DNA of 59,875 bases, taken from positions 1 to 59,875 of the forward strand of contig JAFAMD010000061.1 in the NCBI GenBank assembly GCA_019233755.1. Direction: 5' to 3'. The translations under genes and the position numbers were made by a program. The stretch comes from Acidobacteriaceae bacterium. Lineage in GTDB: Bacteria; Acidobacteriota; Terriglobia; Bryobacterales; Bryobacteraceae. Position 1 is the stretch's first letter. Every line of letters begins with the position of its first letter. Shown piece after piece: positions 34,620 to 44,103 of the stretch. Below the pieces are notes generated by a model. It saw only the letters and a list, made by a program, of their open reading frames with translations, was not told the DNA's origin and did not search any database.

Positions 34620-35554
34620 AACGCGTTCTGGTTCTAGGCAGTTTGAATATTGATTTAGTACAGAGAGTGGGTCGCATGCCACTGCCGGGCGAGACGCTAA
34701 GGGGCGAGGATCTGCGGATATTCGTCGGCGGGAAGGGCGCGAATCAGGCCTGCGCCGCTGCGCTCCTGGGAATGAAGGCGGAGATGGCGGGGATGGTGGG
34801 CGACGACGTCTTCGCCAGCCGGCTGATCGGCGAGCTGCAGGGCGCCGGCGTGGATACGCGAGCGGTCCAGACTTCGGAAAAGCCATCCGGAAGCGCGACT
34901 ATTTTGGTATTGCCCGGCGGTGAAAACGTGATCGTTATCTCGCCGGGAGCAAATGCCGATGTCTCCATCGAGGCGGCGCTAAGCGCGGTGGAAAGGCTTG
35001 GCACCGGTGACTTCCTGCTGTGTCAACTGGAGATCCCGTTGCCCGCGGTTGCCGCGGCCCTGAAGGCGGCGCATCGGAACCAGGTCTCAACCATTCTGGA
35101 CCCGGCACCTGGGCAGACGCTGCCGGATGATCTGTTCCCTGCTATCAGCATTCTGACTCCGAATCAGAGGGAAGCGGGCCTATTGCTGGGCCGGAGCGAG
35201 CCAGTTCGAACCCTGGCGGACGCCGAGGCGGCAGCGAAAGAACTGCTCGCCCGGGGCTCACAAACCGTGATTGTGAAGATGGGCAGCGACGGCTGCGTAG
35301 CGGCGAACGCGGGTGAGGTGTTTCACGCACCCGGATTTTCGATGGACGCAGTGGATACAACGGCGGCGGGCGACACCTTCAATGGGGCGCTGTGCGTTGC
35401 CCTGTCGGAGGGCAGGTCTCTACGAGACGCTGCCCGCTTCGCCAATGCAGCGGCAGCGCTTTCCGTTACCCGATCAGGAGCGATCAGCGCCATTCCTGCC
35501 CGGGCTGAAGTGGAAGAATTTCTGGCAGCCTGCGCCGCGAATCCGGGGAGCTGA
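34616..35554 (+). CDS. rbsK: Ribokinase (PfkB family)
   Basis: The 312-residue kinase has the PfkB N-terminal GSLNIDLV and the glycine pair FVGGKGANQA for substrate binding. Its C-terminal signature is DTTAAGDTFNGAL with the catalytic Asp. Ribokinase phosphorylates ribose to ribose-5-phosphate, and relatives accept other pentoses or nucleosides. ATG 34616 overlaps the previous stop as ATGA, so an apparent frame start at 34598 inside the FGE gene is not used. Its own stop overlaps the permease start (TGATG). The three genes form a coupled operon. Confidence 0.88.
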   Translation: MKRVLVLGSLNIDLVQRVGRMPLPGETLRGEDLRIFVGGKGANQACAAALLGMKAEMAGMVGDDVFASRLIGELQGAGVDTRAVQTSEKPSGSATILVLPGGENVIVISPGANADVSIEAALSAVERLGTGDFLLCQLEIPLPAVAAALKAAHRNQVSTILDPAPGQTLPDDLFPAISILTPNQREAGLLLGRSEPVRTLADAEAAAKELLARGSQTVIVKMGSDGCVAANAGEVFHAPGFSMDAVDTTAAGDTFNGALCVALSEGRSLRDAARFANAAAALSVTRSGAISAIPARAEVEEFLAACAANPGS

Positions 35555-36534
35555 TGTTCACTGTTCATAGTTCTGCAACTGCGATCTTTTTTTGCGTCTG
35601 CACGATGCTCGGCTGGGGTTCGTGGGCTAACACGCAAAAGCTGGCCGGCAAAGAGCGCTGGCCGTTCGAGCTGTTCTACTGGGACTACGCAGTGGGAGTG
35701 GCTCTGACGGGTCTGCTGCTCGCGATGAGCCTAGGCGGAGCCCAGAGTTTCGAGAACCTGAGCGCAGCCTCGAGTTCCGCCGTTTGGCATGCGCTCGAGA
35801 GCGGCGGATTGTTTAATCTGGCCAATATTCTGCTGGTTGCGGCCATCGACGCCGCAGGTATGTCGGTTGCGTTCCCGGTGGGGATCGGCCTGGCGCTGGT
35901 GATTGGAACGGCCGTCAGTTATATCGAGGTGCCGAAGGGCAACGCAGCGCTGCTGTTTGCAGGGGTGTGTCTGATTGTCGCGGCGATGATCATCTCGGCG
36001 ATGGCGCATCGGCGGTTGGCGAAAGCAGCGCATAAGAGAAAGAGCTCCGGCCTGGTGTTTGCTACGGTCGCAGGACTGCTGATGGGCTTCTTCTATCCGC
36101 AATTAATGGCGGCCATCTCGCCCAATTTCAACTCCGAACCGGTTCGCGCCGGGATGCTGACACCCTACACTGCTCTTTTTCTTTTTGGAATCGGAGTGTT
36201 GGTCAGCAGTGTGCCGATTAATGGCGTGTTCATGCTGTCGAAAGGTTCACGGATTTCCGATTTCCTGCGGGCGCGGCCAGCGCTTCATCTGCCAGGGATT
36301 TTGGGAGGCGCCATCTGGATGATTGCTTTGGGGCTGAATGTGATCGCGTCAGGCGTGGCCGGCCCGGCGATATCGTACGCGCTTGGGCAAGGAGCGACGC
36401 TAATTGCCGCGCTGTGGGGGGTGTTCGTCTGGCGCGAATTCCGGTCAGCGCCGGCGGGTACGAACAGGTTGATAGCCGCAATGCTCGGGGCCTATACGAT
36501 CGGGATCGTATTAATTGGGCAAGCCAGCTTTTAA
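35554..36534 (+). CDS. GRP/RhaT-like sugar permease (DMT superfamily)
   Basis: The 326-residue protein has ten likely membrane segments in two repeats of five, with GWGSWANTQKLAG near the first helix and AISYALGQGATLIAALWGVFVWRE near the ninth. This is the pattern of glucose/ribose uptake (GRP) and rhamnose (RhaT) carriers of the drug/metabolite superfamily. Coupled to ribokinase by TGATG, it should import the sugar that ribokinase phosphorylates, ribose or a related pentose or hexose released by the secreted TIM-barrel protein. Confidence 0.82.
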   Translation: MFTVHSSATAIFFCVCTMLGWGSWANTQKLAGKERWPFELFYWDYAVGVALTGLLLAMSLGGAQSFENLSAASSSAVWHALESGGLFNLANILLVAAIDAAGMSVAFPVGIGLALVIGTAVSYIEVPKGNAALLFAGVCLIVAAMIISAMAHRRLAKAAHKRKSSGLVFATVAGLLMGFFYPQLMAAISPNFNSEPVRAGMLTPYTALFLFGIGVLVSSVPINGVFMLSKGSRISDFLRARPALHLPGILGGAIWMIALGLNVIASGVAGPAISYALGQGATLIAALWGVFVWREFRSAPAGTNRLIAAMLGAYTIGIVLIGQASF

Positions 36535-36751
36535 GCGGGTCTCGAAATTACAAAGTGTTTACCAGATAGCAGCAAATATTGGTCACAGTTTGCTTTATCT
36601 TCGTGCCCAGCACGCGCAGAAAAATCCAGTTTAATTCACGATGGCAGACGCTCTGAAGGCGCGGTAATGTGCCCGTTCCCGACGGTCACGGTTCATTGCT
36701 TGCGTTTTCATTACTGCAATTCTGTGCGCTGCGGAGGTACAGGAGGTCCAT

Positions 36752-37843
36752 ATGAAGCGAACACTATTCGCACTCACTTCGATCGGATTGATGTTTCTGT
36801 TCCCACTTGTGGCTGTCTCTGATGACCACGACGGAGCGCCGATTCTGCCGCAATTGGCAAACAGCCCGTTGCAAGTCGTCCCCACCGTGCCAGCGAACGG
36901 CGATCAGAACCCTTATGGGGTGGCATTTGTACCGCATGATTTCGCGCGGGGAGGCAAAATTCATCCGGGCGACATCCTTGTTTCTAATTTCAATAACGCC
37001 AGCAATACCCAGGGTACGGGAACGACGATAGTTTCCATCGATCGTCAGGGAAATCAGACGCTCTTCTTCGGAGGCAAGTCCGGCCTGGGTTTGACGACAG
37101 CCCTAGGCGTGCTAAGGCGCGGAGTGGTTTTGGTCGGCAACGTTCCCACGAACTCATCCGGCATAGCGCAGCAAGGCTCGCTGATTGCAATCGATCGCCA
37201 CGGCAAGGAGATTACCTCGTTCACCGATGACGTAAAGCTGGATGGCCCTTGGGATCTTACTTTGCTCGACTTCGGAGAAAGGGCGATTGTATTCGTTTCG
37301 AATGTTCTGAACGGAACGGTCTCGCGTCTCGAACTCCGGATCTCGGACGATGGCGAGCGCGTCCGGCTCGAACATTCGACCTTGGTAGCGAAGGGATATT
37401 TGTTCCGCACTGATCCGTTGGCACTGGTGGTTGGACCGACCGGACTTGTCTTCGACCGCGACGAAGAAGAACTGTTTGTGGCGTCTACCGGGGACAACGC
37501 AATTTATAAGGTACGTAATGCGCTGAAGCGGGACCGACCTGCCCATTTGGGCGTGGTGGTGTATGAGGATAATGCCCATCTGCGGGGACCGCTCGGGCTG
37601 ATAAGAACTCCGAACGGCGACTTCATTACCACCAACGGTGACGCAGTCAATCCCGACCCGGCGCACCCTAGCGAAATGATCGAATTCACCAAGTCCGGCA
37701 AGTTCGTAGCTCAGTTTTCGGTGGATACTTCCGCCGAGGGCGGAGCTTTTGGGATCGCCATTCACGGCCAAGACGATCACCTGCGCCTTGCCGCAGTGGA
37801 CGATATCAATAACACGCTCGAGATCTGGACGATCGACAACTAA
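36752..37843 (+). CDS. Secreted beta-propeller (NHL/SMP-30-like) protein
   Basis: The 363-residue protein has a signal peptide (MKRTLFALTSIGLMFLFPLV) and repeated beta-sheet blades with GDILVSNFNN, GPWDLTLLDFG and LFVASTGDNAIYKVRN. These resemble NHL or SMP-30/gluconolaconase-like propellers of unknown function. A perfect AGGAGGTC sits 5 bp before ATG 36752. The preceding 217 bases are AT-richer, with no gene seen, and probably hold its promoter. It stands alone and converges with the korB gene 17 bp on. Confidence 0.72.
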   Translation: MKRTLFALTSIGLMFLFPLVAVSDDHDGAPILPQLANSPLQVVPTVPANGDQNPYGVAFVPHDFARGGKIHPGDILVSNFNNASNTQGTGTTIVSIDRQGNQTLFFGGKSGLGLTTALGVLRRGVVLVGNVPTNSSGIAQQGSLIAIDRHGKEITSFTDDVKLDGPWDLTLLDFGERAIVFVSNVLNGTVSRLELRISDDGERVRLEHSTLVAKGYLFRTDPLALVVGPTGLVFDRDEEELFVASTGDNAIYKVRNALKRDRPAHLGVVVYEDNAHLRGPLGLIRTPNGDFITTNGDAVNPDPAHPSEMIEFTKSGKFVAQFSVDTSAEGGAFGIAIHGQDDHLRLAAVDDINNTLEIWTIDN

Positions 37844-37860
37844 ATAGAACCGCGGAGCAG

Positions 37861-38916
37861 CTACTTAAATTCGTGCTGTAGCTGCTCCAGTTCCAGCGCA
37901 CCCGGGCATAGCTCGCCATACGGCACCTGCGAGAGGGGCGTTTCCGAGGTATTGTTCTGTTCGTGAAGGCTGCTGATCGTCTCGTCCACGAATAGCAACC
38001 CGGTAACGATCTCACCCGAGCCTTGCTTTTCGAGCAGGTAGTTCATCACCTTCTGCCGGTCTGTTGGATCGTATTCTTGCGGGACGGAGCGGAAGCGCAC
38101 GATACTGCCGTCATGCATGGTCACGGCAGTGACTCCTTGTTCTCGAATGGCCGCTACAATTTCGGTCTGCAGCGGGACAAAATCCGCTTCGGCCGCCTTC
38201 AGTTCGTTCTGGCGCGTGTAGAGATAACTTTTGGTTGATCCTGAATGATCATTGAAGGTCACACACGGAGAAATCACGTCCACCAGGGCTAAGCCGCGAT
38301 GAGCGAAAGCGGCCTTCAGAATGGGAACAAGCCGCTCCTTGTCTCCAGAGAAGCCGCGCGCGACGAAACTGGCTCCAATGCTGAGAGCAAGCGTAACCGG
38401 ATCGATGGGCAGCACCTGGTTTGCCTCGCCGCGCTTACTTTTCGAGCCCACATCCGCGGAGGCCGAGAACTGACCCTTTGTGAGCCCGTAGACACCGTTG
38501 TTCTCGATGATGTACACCATTCGCACATTGCGCCGAATAGCGTGGCACATGTGCCCGAGGCCGATGGAAAGCGAATCGCCGTCGCCGGACACGCCGATAT
38601 ACGTGATGTCCCGGTTGGCCGCAGCAGCGCCGGTGGTTATCGCGGGCATTCGGCCGTGAGCGGAGTTGAAGCCATGCGCACCGCTGGCGAAATAAGCAGG
38701 TGTTTTGGACGAGCAGCCAATGCCGCTCATCTTTGCGAGCATGTGCGGCGGCATGGCAATTTCCCAGAGTGCGCGGATGATGGCGGCCGTGATGGAGTCG
38801 TGCCCACATCCCGCGCAGAGCGTCGACATAGAGCCTTCGTAATCGCGGATGGTGAGCCCAAGCTCGTTCTTTTGGAGGCTGGGGTGGCGTGCAACAGGTT
38901 TGACGATTGACGGCAC
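37861..38916 (-). CDS. korB: 2-oxoacid:ferredoxin oxidoreductase, beta subunit
   Basis: The 351-residue TPP-binding subunit has cluster-binding Cys at C34 and C37 (LCAGCGHD) and C68 (GIGCSSKTPAYF), the pyrophosphate motif GDGD (111-114) and a NNGVYGLTKGQ stretch that is characteristic of 2-oxoglutarate:ferredoxin oxidoreductase. With KorA it converts 2-oxoglutarate (or another 2-oxoacid) plus CoA to succinyl-CoA and CO2, reducing ferredoxin, or works in reverse. GTG 38916 has GAGGAG upstream and is 11 bp after the korA stop. It converges with the propeller gene. Confidence 0.92.
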   Translation of the reverse strand: MPSIVKPVARHPSLQKNELGLTIRDYEGSMSTLCAGCGHDSITAAIIRALWEIAMPPHMLAKMSGIGCSSKTPAYFASGAHGFNSAHGRMPAITTGAAAANRDITYIGVSGDGDSLSIGLGHMCHAIRRNVRMVYIIENNGVYGLTKGQFSASADVGSKSKRGEANQVLPIDPVTLALSIGASFVARGFSGDKERLVPILKAAFAHRGLALVDVISPCVTFNDHSGSTKSYLYTRQNELKAAEADFVPLQTEIVAAIREQGVTAVTMHDGSIVRFRSVPQEYDPTDRQKVMNYLLEKQGSGEIVTGLLFVDETISSLHEQNNTSETPLSQVPYGELCPGALELEQLQHEFK

Positions 38917-38927
38917 GGTTTGCTCCT

Positions 38928-40730
38928 CTATACCGGCAGTTGCCGGGTGATTGAGTCGACCACGCTGCGGGCACTCAGCGGGAATCCGCCATAGACGAGT
39001 ACCGAACGCAGGCGGTCTTTCGGCACACAGGTTTCAAGGACAAGCAGTGAACGAAGTTGAGCGTCGCGATTCTGTTCCACGATAAAGCAGATGTCGTGCG
39101 CGTAAAGGAATTCTTCTATGCTTTTGTGGAACGGAAAGCCGCAAATACGCATGTAATCCGCGTCGATGCCGCGTTCGGCGAGAAGGTCGAGGGCCTCTCG
39201 AACAGCGGGATCGCAGCCGCCAATGGTCACGACACCGATGGCGTTGCGCCCGCTACTGATTTTGGGCGACGGAACAGCATTTGCCGCAGCTTTCTGTTTC
39301 CTGGCAAGGCGGTCGAGCACCTGCTGATACTCTTCCGGCGCCTCTGTGTATCCCCCGAGTTTGTTATGCCCGGAACCGCGCGTCACGTAAGCGCCTTTGG
39401 CATGGACACCCGGCAGCGTTCTCGGAGTGACGTGGTTTTCGTCCTCGTTGGAATAGCGGTAGAAGGCGGGCAGTTTCTGGAGATCTGCTTCGGAGAGGAT
39501 GCGGCCACGGTCCGGGCGGTACGAATCGTCCCACGTGAGTTGAGGCACCACCCAGTCATTCATGCCGATGTCCAAATCGGAAAGCATGATGACAGGCGTC
39601 TGGAAGCGCTCGGCGAGATCGAACGATTTAACAGCAAACTCGAAGCACTCTGCCGGATTCGCAGGAAACAACAGGATGTGTTTTGTATCACCATGCGAAG
39701 CGTAGGCGCATTCCATGAGGTCTGCCTGCTGCGTACGGGTGGGCATGCCGGTAGAAGGGCCGACTCTTTGCACATCGATGAGAACCGCCGGAATCTCCGA
39801 ATAATAGGCAAGGCCGAGCAACTCATTCATGAGCGAGATGCCGGGCCCGGAGGTCGCGGTGAAAGCCCGGGCGCCGTTCCAGCACGCACCGATGACCATG
39901 CCGACGGCTGCAAGCTCGTCCTCGGCTTGAAGAATCAGATAATTGTTCCGGCCGGTGTCGGGGTCCCGGCGATATTTTTCACAAAAGCGCCGGAAGGCGT
40001 CCATGACCGATGTGGAGGGAGTGATGGGATACCACGCCGCGACGGTAGCCCCGGCATACAAGCAGCCGAGCGCGGCAGCCGTATTGCCGTCGATCAGGAT
40101 TTTGTCGCGGTTGGCGTCCATCCGCTCGAGGTGGAACGGCAGCGGACATGCGAAGTGTTTGACTGCATATTCGTACCCGATGCGGAGCGCATCGCGGTTT
40201 GATTCCCGGAGCGTCTTTTTTCCGGCAAATTTCTCGGCGAGCAGACCTTCAACAATCTGCATGTCGATTCCGAGAAACGCAACCAGGGCGCCCGCGTAGG
40301 AAATGTTCTTCATGAGCGTGCGTTCACGCGCATCGTGGAAGCGCGAGTTACACATTTCGGCGAGCGGTATGGGCAGAAAATTGACGTCGTCGCGCCAGAG
40401 CGAGCGCTCGAGCGGCCAACTGGAATCGTAAAGAACGTAGCCGCCGCTTCGCACCTCGCGAATGTCTCGCGCGTAGGTCTGGGCGTTCATGGCGACCATC
40501 AGGTCATACTCAAGCGCGCGAGCAGTGTAGCGATTCTTGTTGACGCGTATTTCATACCAGGTAGGCAGTCCCTGAATATTCGATGGGAAAAGATTCTTTC
40601 CCGAAACCGGAATCCCCATACGGAAGATGGCCTGCATGAGGAGGCCGTTCGCGCTTGCAGATCCGGTGCCGTTTACATTCGCCAGCTTGACGGCGAAATC
40701 GTTTACGCCAGTACGGGAATGTTGGTGCAC
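38928..40730 (-). CDS. korA: 2-oxoacid:ferredoxin oxidoreductase, fused gamma-alpha subunit
   Basis: The 600-residue subunit carries the gamma domain first (NGTGSASANG, PSNIQGLPTWYEIRV, about 10-190) and then the alpha pyrimidine-binding domain (AWYPITPST, SGPGISLMNELLGLAYYSEIP). The gamma-alpha fusion is the KorA form of aerobic and microaerobic 2-oxoglutarate:ferredoxin oxidoreductases. The start is uncertain. GTG 40730 is chosen because it keeps only a 28-bp overlap with the flavoprotein gene. The frame also stays open to 40826. It is the middle gene of a three-gene operon. Confidence 0.9.
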   Translation of the reverse strand: MHQHSRTGVNDFAVKLANVNGTGSASANGLLMQAIFRMGIPVSGKNLFPSNIQGLPTWYEIRVNKNRYTARALEYDLMVAMNAQTYARDIREVRSGGYVLYDSSWPLERSLWRDDVNFLPIPLAEMCNSRFHDARERTLMKNISYAGALVAFLGIDMQIVEGLLAEKFAGKKTLRESNRDALRIGYEYAVKHFACPLPFHLERMDANRDKILIDGNTAAALGCLYAGATVAAWYPITPSTSVMDAFRRFCEKYRRDPDTGRNNYLILQAEDELAAVGMVIGACWNGARAFTATSGPGISLMNELLGLAYYSEIPAVLIDVQRVGPSTGMPTRTQQADLMECAYASHGDTKHILLFPANPAECFEFAVKSFDLAERFQTPVIMLSDLDIGMNDWVVPQLTWDDSYRPDRGRILSEADLQKLPAFYRYSNEDENHVTPRTLPGVHAKGAYVTRGSGHNKLGGYTEAPEEYQQVLDRLARKQKAAANAVPSPKISSGRNAIGVVTIGGCDPAVREALDLLAERGIDADYMRICGFPFHKSIEEFLYAHDICFIVEQNRDAQLRSLLVLETCVPKDRLRSVLVYGGFPLSARSVVDSITRQLPV

Positions 40731-42490
40731 GCCTTTATGCCTGCGTAGGGAATAACAAGCTCGAATTTCTGCATGTCCCAGGCCGCAGTGGGACATCGCT
40801 CTGCACACAAACCGCAGTGGACGCAAACGTCTTCGTCTTTGACCATGATGCGGCTGGTTTGCGGCAGCTCGGCTGACACATAGAGCGATTGATCGAGATT
40901 CAAAGCGGGCGCCGAGAGCCGCGCTCGAAGATCCATTTCCTCACTGTTGCGCGTAATGGTGAGGCATTGCAACGGACAAACATCGATACATGCATCGCAC
41001 TCGATACAGAGTTTTTCTGTAAATACCGTTTGAACGTCACAGTTGAGACAGCGTTCCACTTCGCGCGCGGTCTGTTCGGGCGTGAAGCCGAGTTCGACTT
41101 CGACATTCAATTTTTGGAAGCGCTCGACGAGGTCGACGTGCTTCATTTTCTGGCGCGTCGCCGGGTTGTAATCGTTGCTGTAACTCCATTCGCTGATCCC
41201 CATCTTTTGCGTGATGAGGTTCATGCCCTGCGCCGGACGCTCGGTAACGGGAACCCCCTCACAATAATTGTGGATGGAGATAGCAGCCTGGTGCCCGTGC
41301 TCTACAGCCCAGATGATGTTTTTGGGACCGAACGCAGCGTCGCCGCCGAAGAAGACGCCCGGGCGGGTCGATTGCATGGTCGTCGAATCCACCACCGGCA
41401 TATCCCATTTTCCGAACTGGATCCCGATATTGCGCTCGATCCACGGAAACGCGTTTTCCTGGCCGATTGCAAGAATGACGTCATCGGCAGGAAGGAAAAC
41501 TTCGTCGATCGTCCGTGAATGAGTCGCTCCGGCATCCCACTCCAGGCGCTCGAAGATCATGCCTGTGAGCTTGCCATGCTCAACGACGAAGCTCTTCGGT
41601 GCATAGTTGATGACGATTTCGACGCCCTCTTCTTCAGCGTCCTCCAGTTCCCAGGGCGAGGCTTTAAAGAATTCGCGCGGCCGCCGGGCCATGACTTTGA
41701 TGTCTTTGCCGCCGAGCCGCCGCGAAGAGCGGCAGCAATCCATGGCGGTGTTCCCTACCCCGATGATCAGAACCCGCTCTCCAATTGAATCCACATGTCC
41801 GAAAGCGATGGATTCCAGCCAGTCGATCCCAATGTGAATCCGATCCGTGTCCCGGCGTCCAGGGATCTCGAGCTCTTTTCCGCGAGGCGCGCCGCTGCCG
41901 ATGAATACCGCGTCGAACCTTTCGCTGAGCAGCGCCTCAAGGCTGTGCACCGGCGCGTTGTAGCGGATGTCGACGCCCATGTTCAGGATCTGGTCAATCT
42001 CTTCGGCCAGTACCTGCTCCGGCAGCCGGAAGGCCGGAATATTCGAGCGCATCAGTCCACCGGGCTTGTCCTGTTTTTCAAAGACCGTGACCTGGTAGCC
42101 GAGCGGGAGCAGATCATTAGCAACCGTGAGGGATGCCGGGCCGGCGCCGATACACGCGATGCGCTTCCCGTTCTTCGCGGCAGGGATCTTGGGGAGCCGG
42201 TCTGCGATTTCGCCGCGCAGGTCTGCGGCAACCCGCTTTAAGCGGCAAATCGCCACCGGTTTTCCATCTACGCGCACCCGGCGGCAGGCAGGTTCGCAAG
42301 GCCGATCACAGGTACGGCCAAGAATGCCCGGAAAGACGTTGGACTCGCGATTGAGCATGTAGGCATCGGTGTATCTGCCCTGCGCAATCAGCCGGATGTA
42401 TTCGGGTACGTTCGTATGGGCAGGACACGCCCATTGGCAATCCACGACATGGTGGAAGTAGGCTGCGTTCTGAACGTCAGTCGGTTTCAC
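40703..42490 (-). CDS. GltD-like FAD/NAD(P) oxidoreductase with two C-terminal 4Fe-4S clusters
   Basis: The 595-residue flavoprotein begins with the GltD-type Cys-rich region (C18, C22, C61, C65, C69). An FAD site IACIGAGPAS lies near 110, then an NAD(P) site VLIIGVGNTAMDC. A bacterial ferredoxin pair ends it (CIECDACIDVCPLQC and CVHCGLCAERCPTAA). It should move electrons between ferredoxin and NAD(P)H, making it the natural electron partner of the KorAB encoded immediately downstream. GTG 42490 is the start, with little RBS support. A TATAAT on this strand at 42553-42558 is a plausible -10. It is divergent from the transhydrogenase operon. Confidence 0.85.
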   Translation of the reverse strand: MKPTDVQNAAYFHHVVDCQWACPAHTNVPEYIRLIAQGRYTDAYMLNRESNVFPGILGRTCDRPCEPACRRVRVDGKPVAICRLKRVAADLRGEIADRLPKIPAAKNGKRIACIGAGPASLTVANDLLPLGYQVTVFEKQDKPGGLMRSNIPAFRLPEQVLAEEIDQILNMGVDIRYNAPVHSLEALLSERFDAVFIGSGAPRGKELEIPGRRDTDRIHIGIDWLESIAFGHVDSIGERVLIIGVGNTAMDCCRSSRRLGGKDIKVMARRPREFFKASPWELEDAEEEGVEIVINYAPKSFVVEHGKLTGMIFERLEWDAGATHSRTIDEVFLPADDVILAIGQENAFPWIERNIGIQFGKWDMPVVDSTTMQSTRPGVFFGGDAAFGPKNIIWAVEHGHQAAISIHNYCEGVPVTERPAQGMNLITQKMGISEWSYSNDYNPATRQKMKHVDLVERFQKLNVEVELGFTPEQTAREVERCLNCDVQTVFTEKLCIECDACIDVCPLQCLTITRNSEEMDLRARLSAPALNLDQSLYVSAELPQTSRIMVKDEDVCVHCGLCAERCPTAAWDMQKFELVIPYAGIKACTNIPVLA

Positions 42491-42552
42491 GCAAATCTAA
42501 CTAACCTAACACCAGCGGATCACGGCCAGTCGCTCACCCCAGTTGGGCACTT

Positions 42553-42558
42553 ATTATA
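42553..42558 (-). promoter_or_regulatory. Possible -10 box for the korAB/flavoprotein operon
   Basis: The minus strand reads TATAAT 63 bases before GTG 42490. TTGGCA occurs further upstream at 42583-42588 but the 24-bp gap is too long for a classic sigma-70 spacer, so only the -10 is proposed. The 138-bp divergent gap to pntAA contains both transcription starts. Confidence 0.3.
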
Positions 42559-42618
42559 TACCCTCGCAAAGAAACCAGCACTTGCCAAGGGACGTCGAAA
42601 CCAATAATGTGAACAGAC

Positions 42619-42625
42619 GGAGGGG
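42619..42625 (+). promoter_or_regulatory. Ribosome binding site defining the TTG start of pntAA
   Basis: GGAGGGG lies 3 bp before TTG 42629 and no other in-frame start fits the conserved N-terminus, so TTG is very probably the initiator. Confidence 0.65.
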
Positions 42626-42628
42626 CCT

Positions 42629-43810
42629 TTGCCTGCGATACTTGGAACTCCGCGCGAGACGTTTCCGGGTGAACGGCGGGTCGCGATCATACCGCGCCAG
42701 TGCGAGGCGCTTCGCAGGGCGGGCATTGAGGCGATAGTCGAGGAGTCTGCCGGCACCGCAGCCGGATTTCCGGACGAGGCGTATATTTCGCGGGGTGCGC
42801 GCATCGGCAGCCGGGAGGATGTCTTCCGCGAAGCCGATATCGTCGCGCAGGTACGATGCCTGGGAGCGAATCCGGAAGCCGGCCGCTCAGACATTCTGCT
42901 GCTGCGCCCCGGTCAGGTATTAGTCGGCTTCGGTGAACCTTTAACCGCACTGAACGAATGTTCCGATCTGGCGACGACCGGCGCCTCGTTCCTGGCAATG
43001 GAGCTGATTCCGCGCATCACGCGTGCACAGAGCATGGATGCCCTGTCTTCCATGGCGACGATTTCCGGATACAAGGCAGTTCTGTTGGGCGCCGAACATC
43101 TTCCCAAAATGTTCCCCATGCTGATGACGGCAGCCGGCACTATCACGCCCGCAAAGGTATTTGTGCTCGGAGCCGGCGTAGCGGGACTGCAGGCGATTGC
43201 AACCGCGCGGCGGCTGGGGGCGGTGGTTTGCGGGTACGATGTGCGGCCGTCAGTAAAGGAGCAGGTGGAAAGCGTAGGCGCCAAGTTCGTGATGCTGGAC
43301 GTGGACACGCAATCGTCTGAAGACAAAGGCGGCTACGCCAAGGCGATGGATGAAACTTTTTATCGGCGCCAGCGCCAGCTTCTCACAGAGGTTCTTCGCG
43401 ATCAGGACGTGGTTATAACGACCGCCGCGGTTCCCGGACGAAAGGCGCCGATACTTATCACGGCCGAAATGGTGTGCGCAATGCCGGCAGGGTCCGTAAT
43501 TGTCGACATTGCGGCGGAGCGGGGCGGGAATTGTGAGTTGACACGTGCCGGCGAGGCGATTGTTCATAACGACGTGACAATCCTTGGGCCGGTGAACCTG
43601 CCCGCGACCGTTCCGTATCACGCGAGCCAGATGTTTGCATCGAATATGAGCGCATTTGTAAAGTTGTTGATCCGCGAAGGACGTGTTTCGTTGAACCTCG
43701 AGGACGAAATCATCCGGGAAACTCTTATCACGCACGAGGGCAGAGTCGTTCACTCACGTGTTGCAGATCTGCTCGGCGAGCCGCCAGTCACGAGGAAGGT
43801 AAACGCATGA
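42629..43810 (+). CDS. pntAA: NAD(P) transhydrogenase subunit alpha 1 (NAD(H)-binding)
   Basis: The 393-residue soluble domain I protein has GTPRETFPGERRVAIIP at the N-terminus, a MDALSSMATISGYKAV stretch and the NAD-binding VFVLGAGVAGLQAIATARRLG. As part of proton-translocating transhydrogenase it transfers hydride between NADH and NADP+, driven by the proton gradient. The start is TTG 42629, set by GGAGGGG (42619-42625). The stop overlaps the pntAB start by four bases (43807-43810). The alpha subunit is split into two genes, as in Rhodospirillum. Confidence 0.93.
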   Translation: MPAILGTPRETFPGERRVAIIPRQCEALRRAGIEAIVEESAGTAAGFPDEAYISRGARIGSREDVFREADIVAQVRCLGANPEAGRSDILLLRPGQVLVGFGEPLTALNECSDLATTGASFLAMELIPRITRAQSMDALSSMATISGYKAVLLGAEHLPKMFPMLMTAAGTITPAKVFVLGAGVAGLQAIATARRLGAVVCGYDVRPSVKEQVESVGAKFVMLDVDTQSSEDKGGYAKAMDETFYRRQRQLLTEVLRDQDVVITTAAVPGRKAPILITAEMVCAMPAGSVIVDIAAERGGNCELTRAGEAIVHNDVTILGPVNLPATVPYHASQMFASNMSAFVKLLIREGRVSLNLEDEIIRETLITHEGRVVHSRVADLLGEPPVTRKVNA

Positions 43811-44103
43811 AATCCTACGAACTGGCTATCTGGGTGTTCATGCTTGCGGCATTTCTCGGGTTCGAGCTGATAAGGCGGGTGTCTCCGCTACTGCACACCC
43901 CCTTGATGTCATTGACGAACGCGATCTCAGCTATCGCGGTGGTTGGAGCCATTCTCATAACAGGAGAAAAGGAAGCCTCCACGCTGACGCGCACGCTCGG
44001 ATTTATTGCGGTGGTCGCTTCCACAACGAACGTGGTCAGCGGGTATCTGATTACCGACCGCATGCTGAAGATGTTCAAGAAGCGAGGCGATGCGAAGAAA
44101 TGA
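43807..44103 (+). CDS. pntAB: NAD(P) transhydrogenase subunit alpha 2 (membrane)
   Basis: The 98-residue protein has three membrane segments and the family stretch TPLMSLTNAISAIAVVGA, in which SLTNAISAI is conserved. It supplies part of the proton channel (domain II) of the transhydrogenase. It overlaps pntAA by four bases and pntB by four bases (ATGA), so the three subunits are translated together in fixed ratio. Confidence 0.93.
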   Translation: MKSYELAIWVFMLAAFLGFELIRRVSPLLHTPLMSLTNAISAIAVVGAILITGEKEASTLTRTLGFIAVVASTTNVVSGYLITDRMLKMFKKRGDAKK

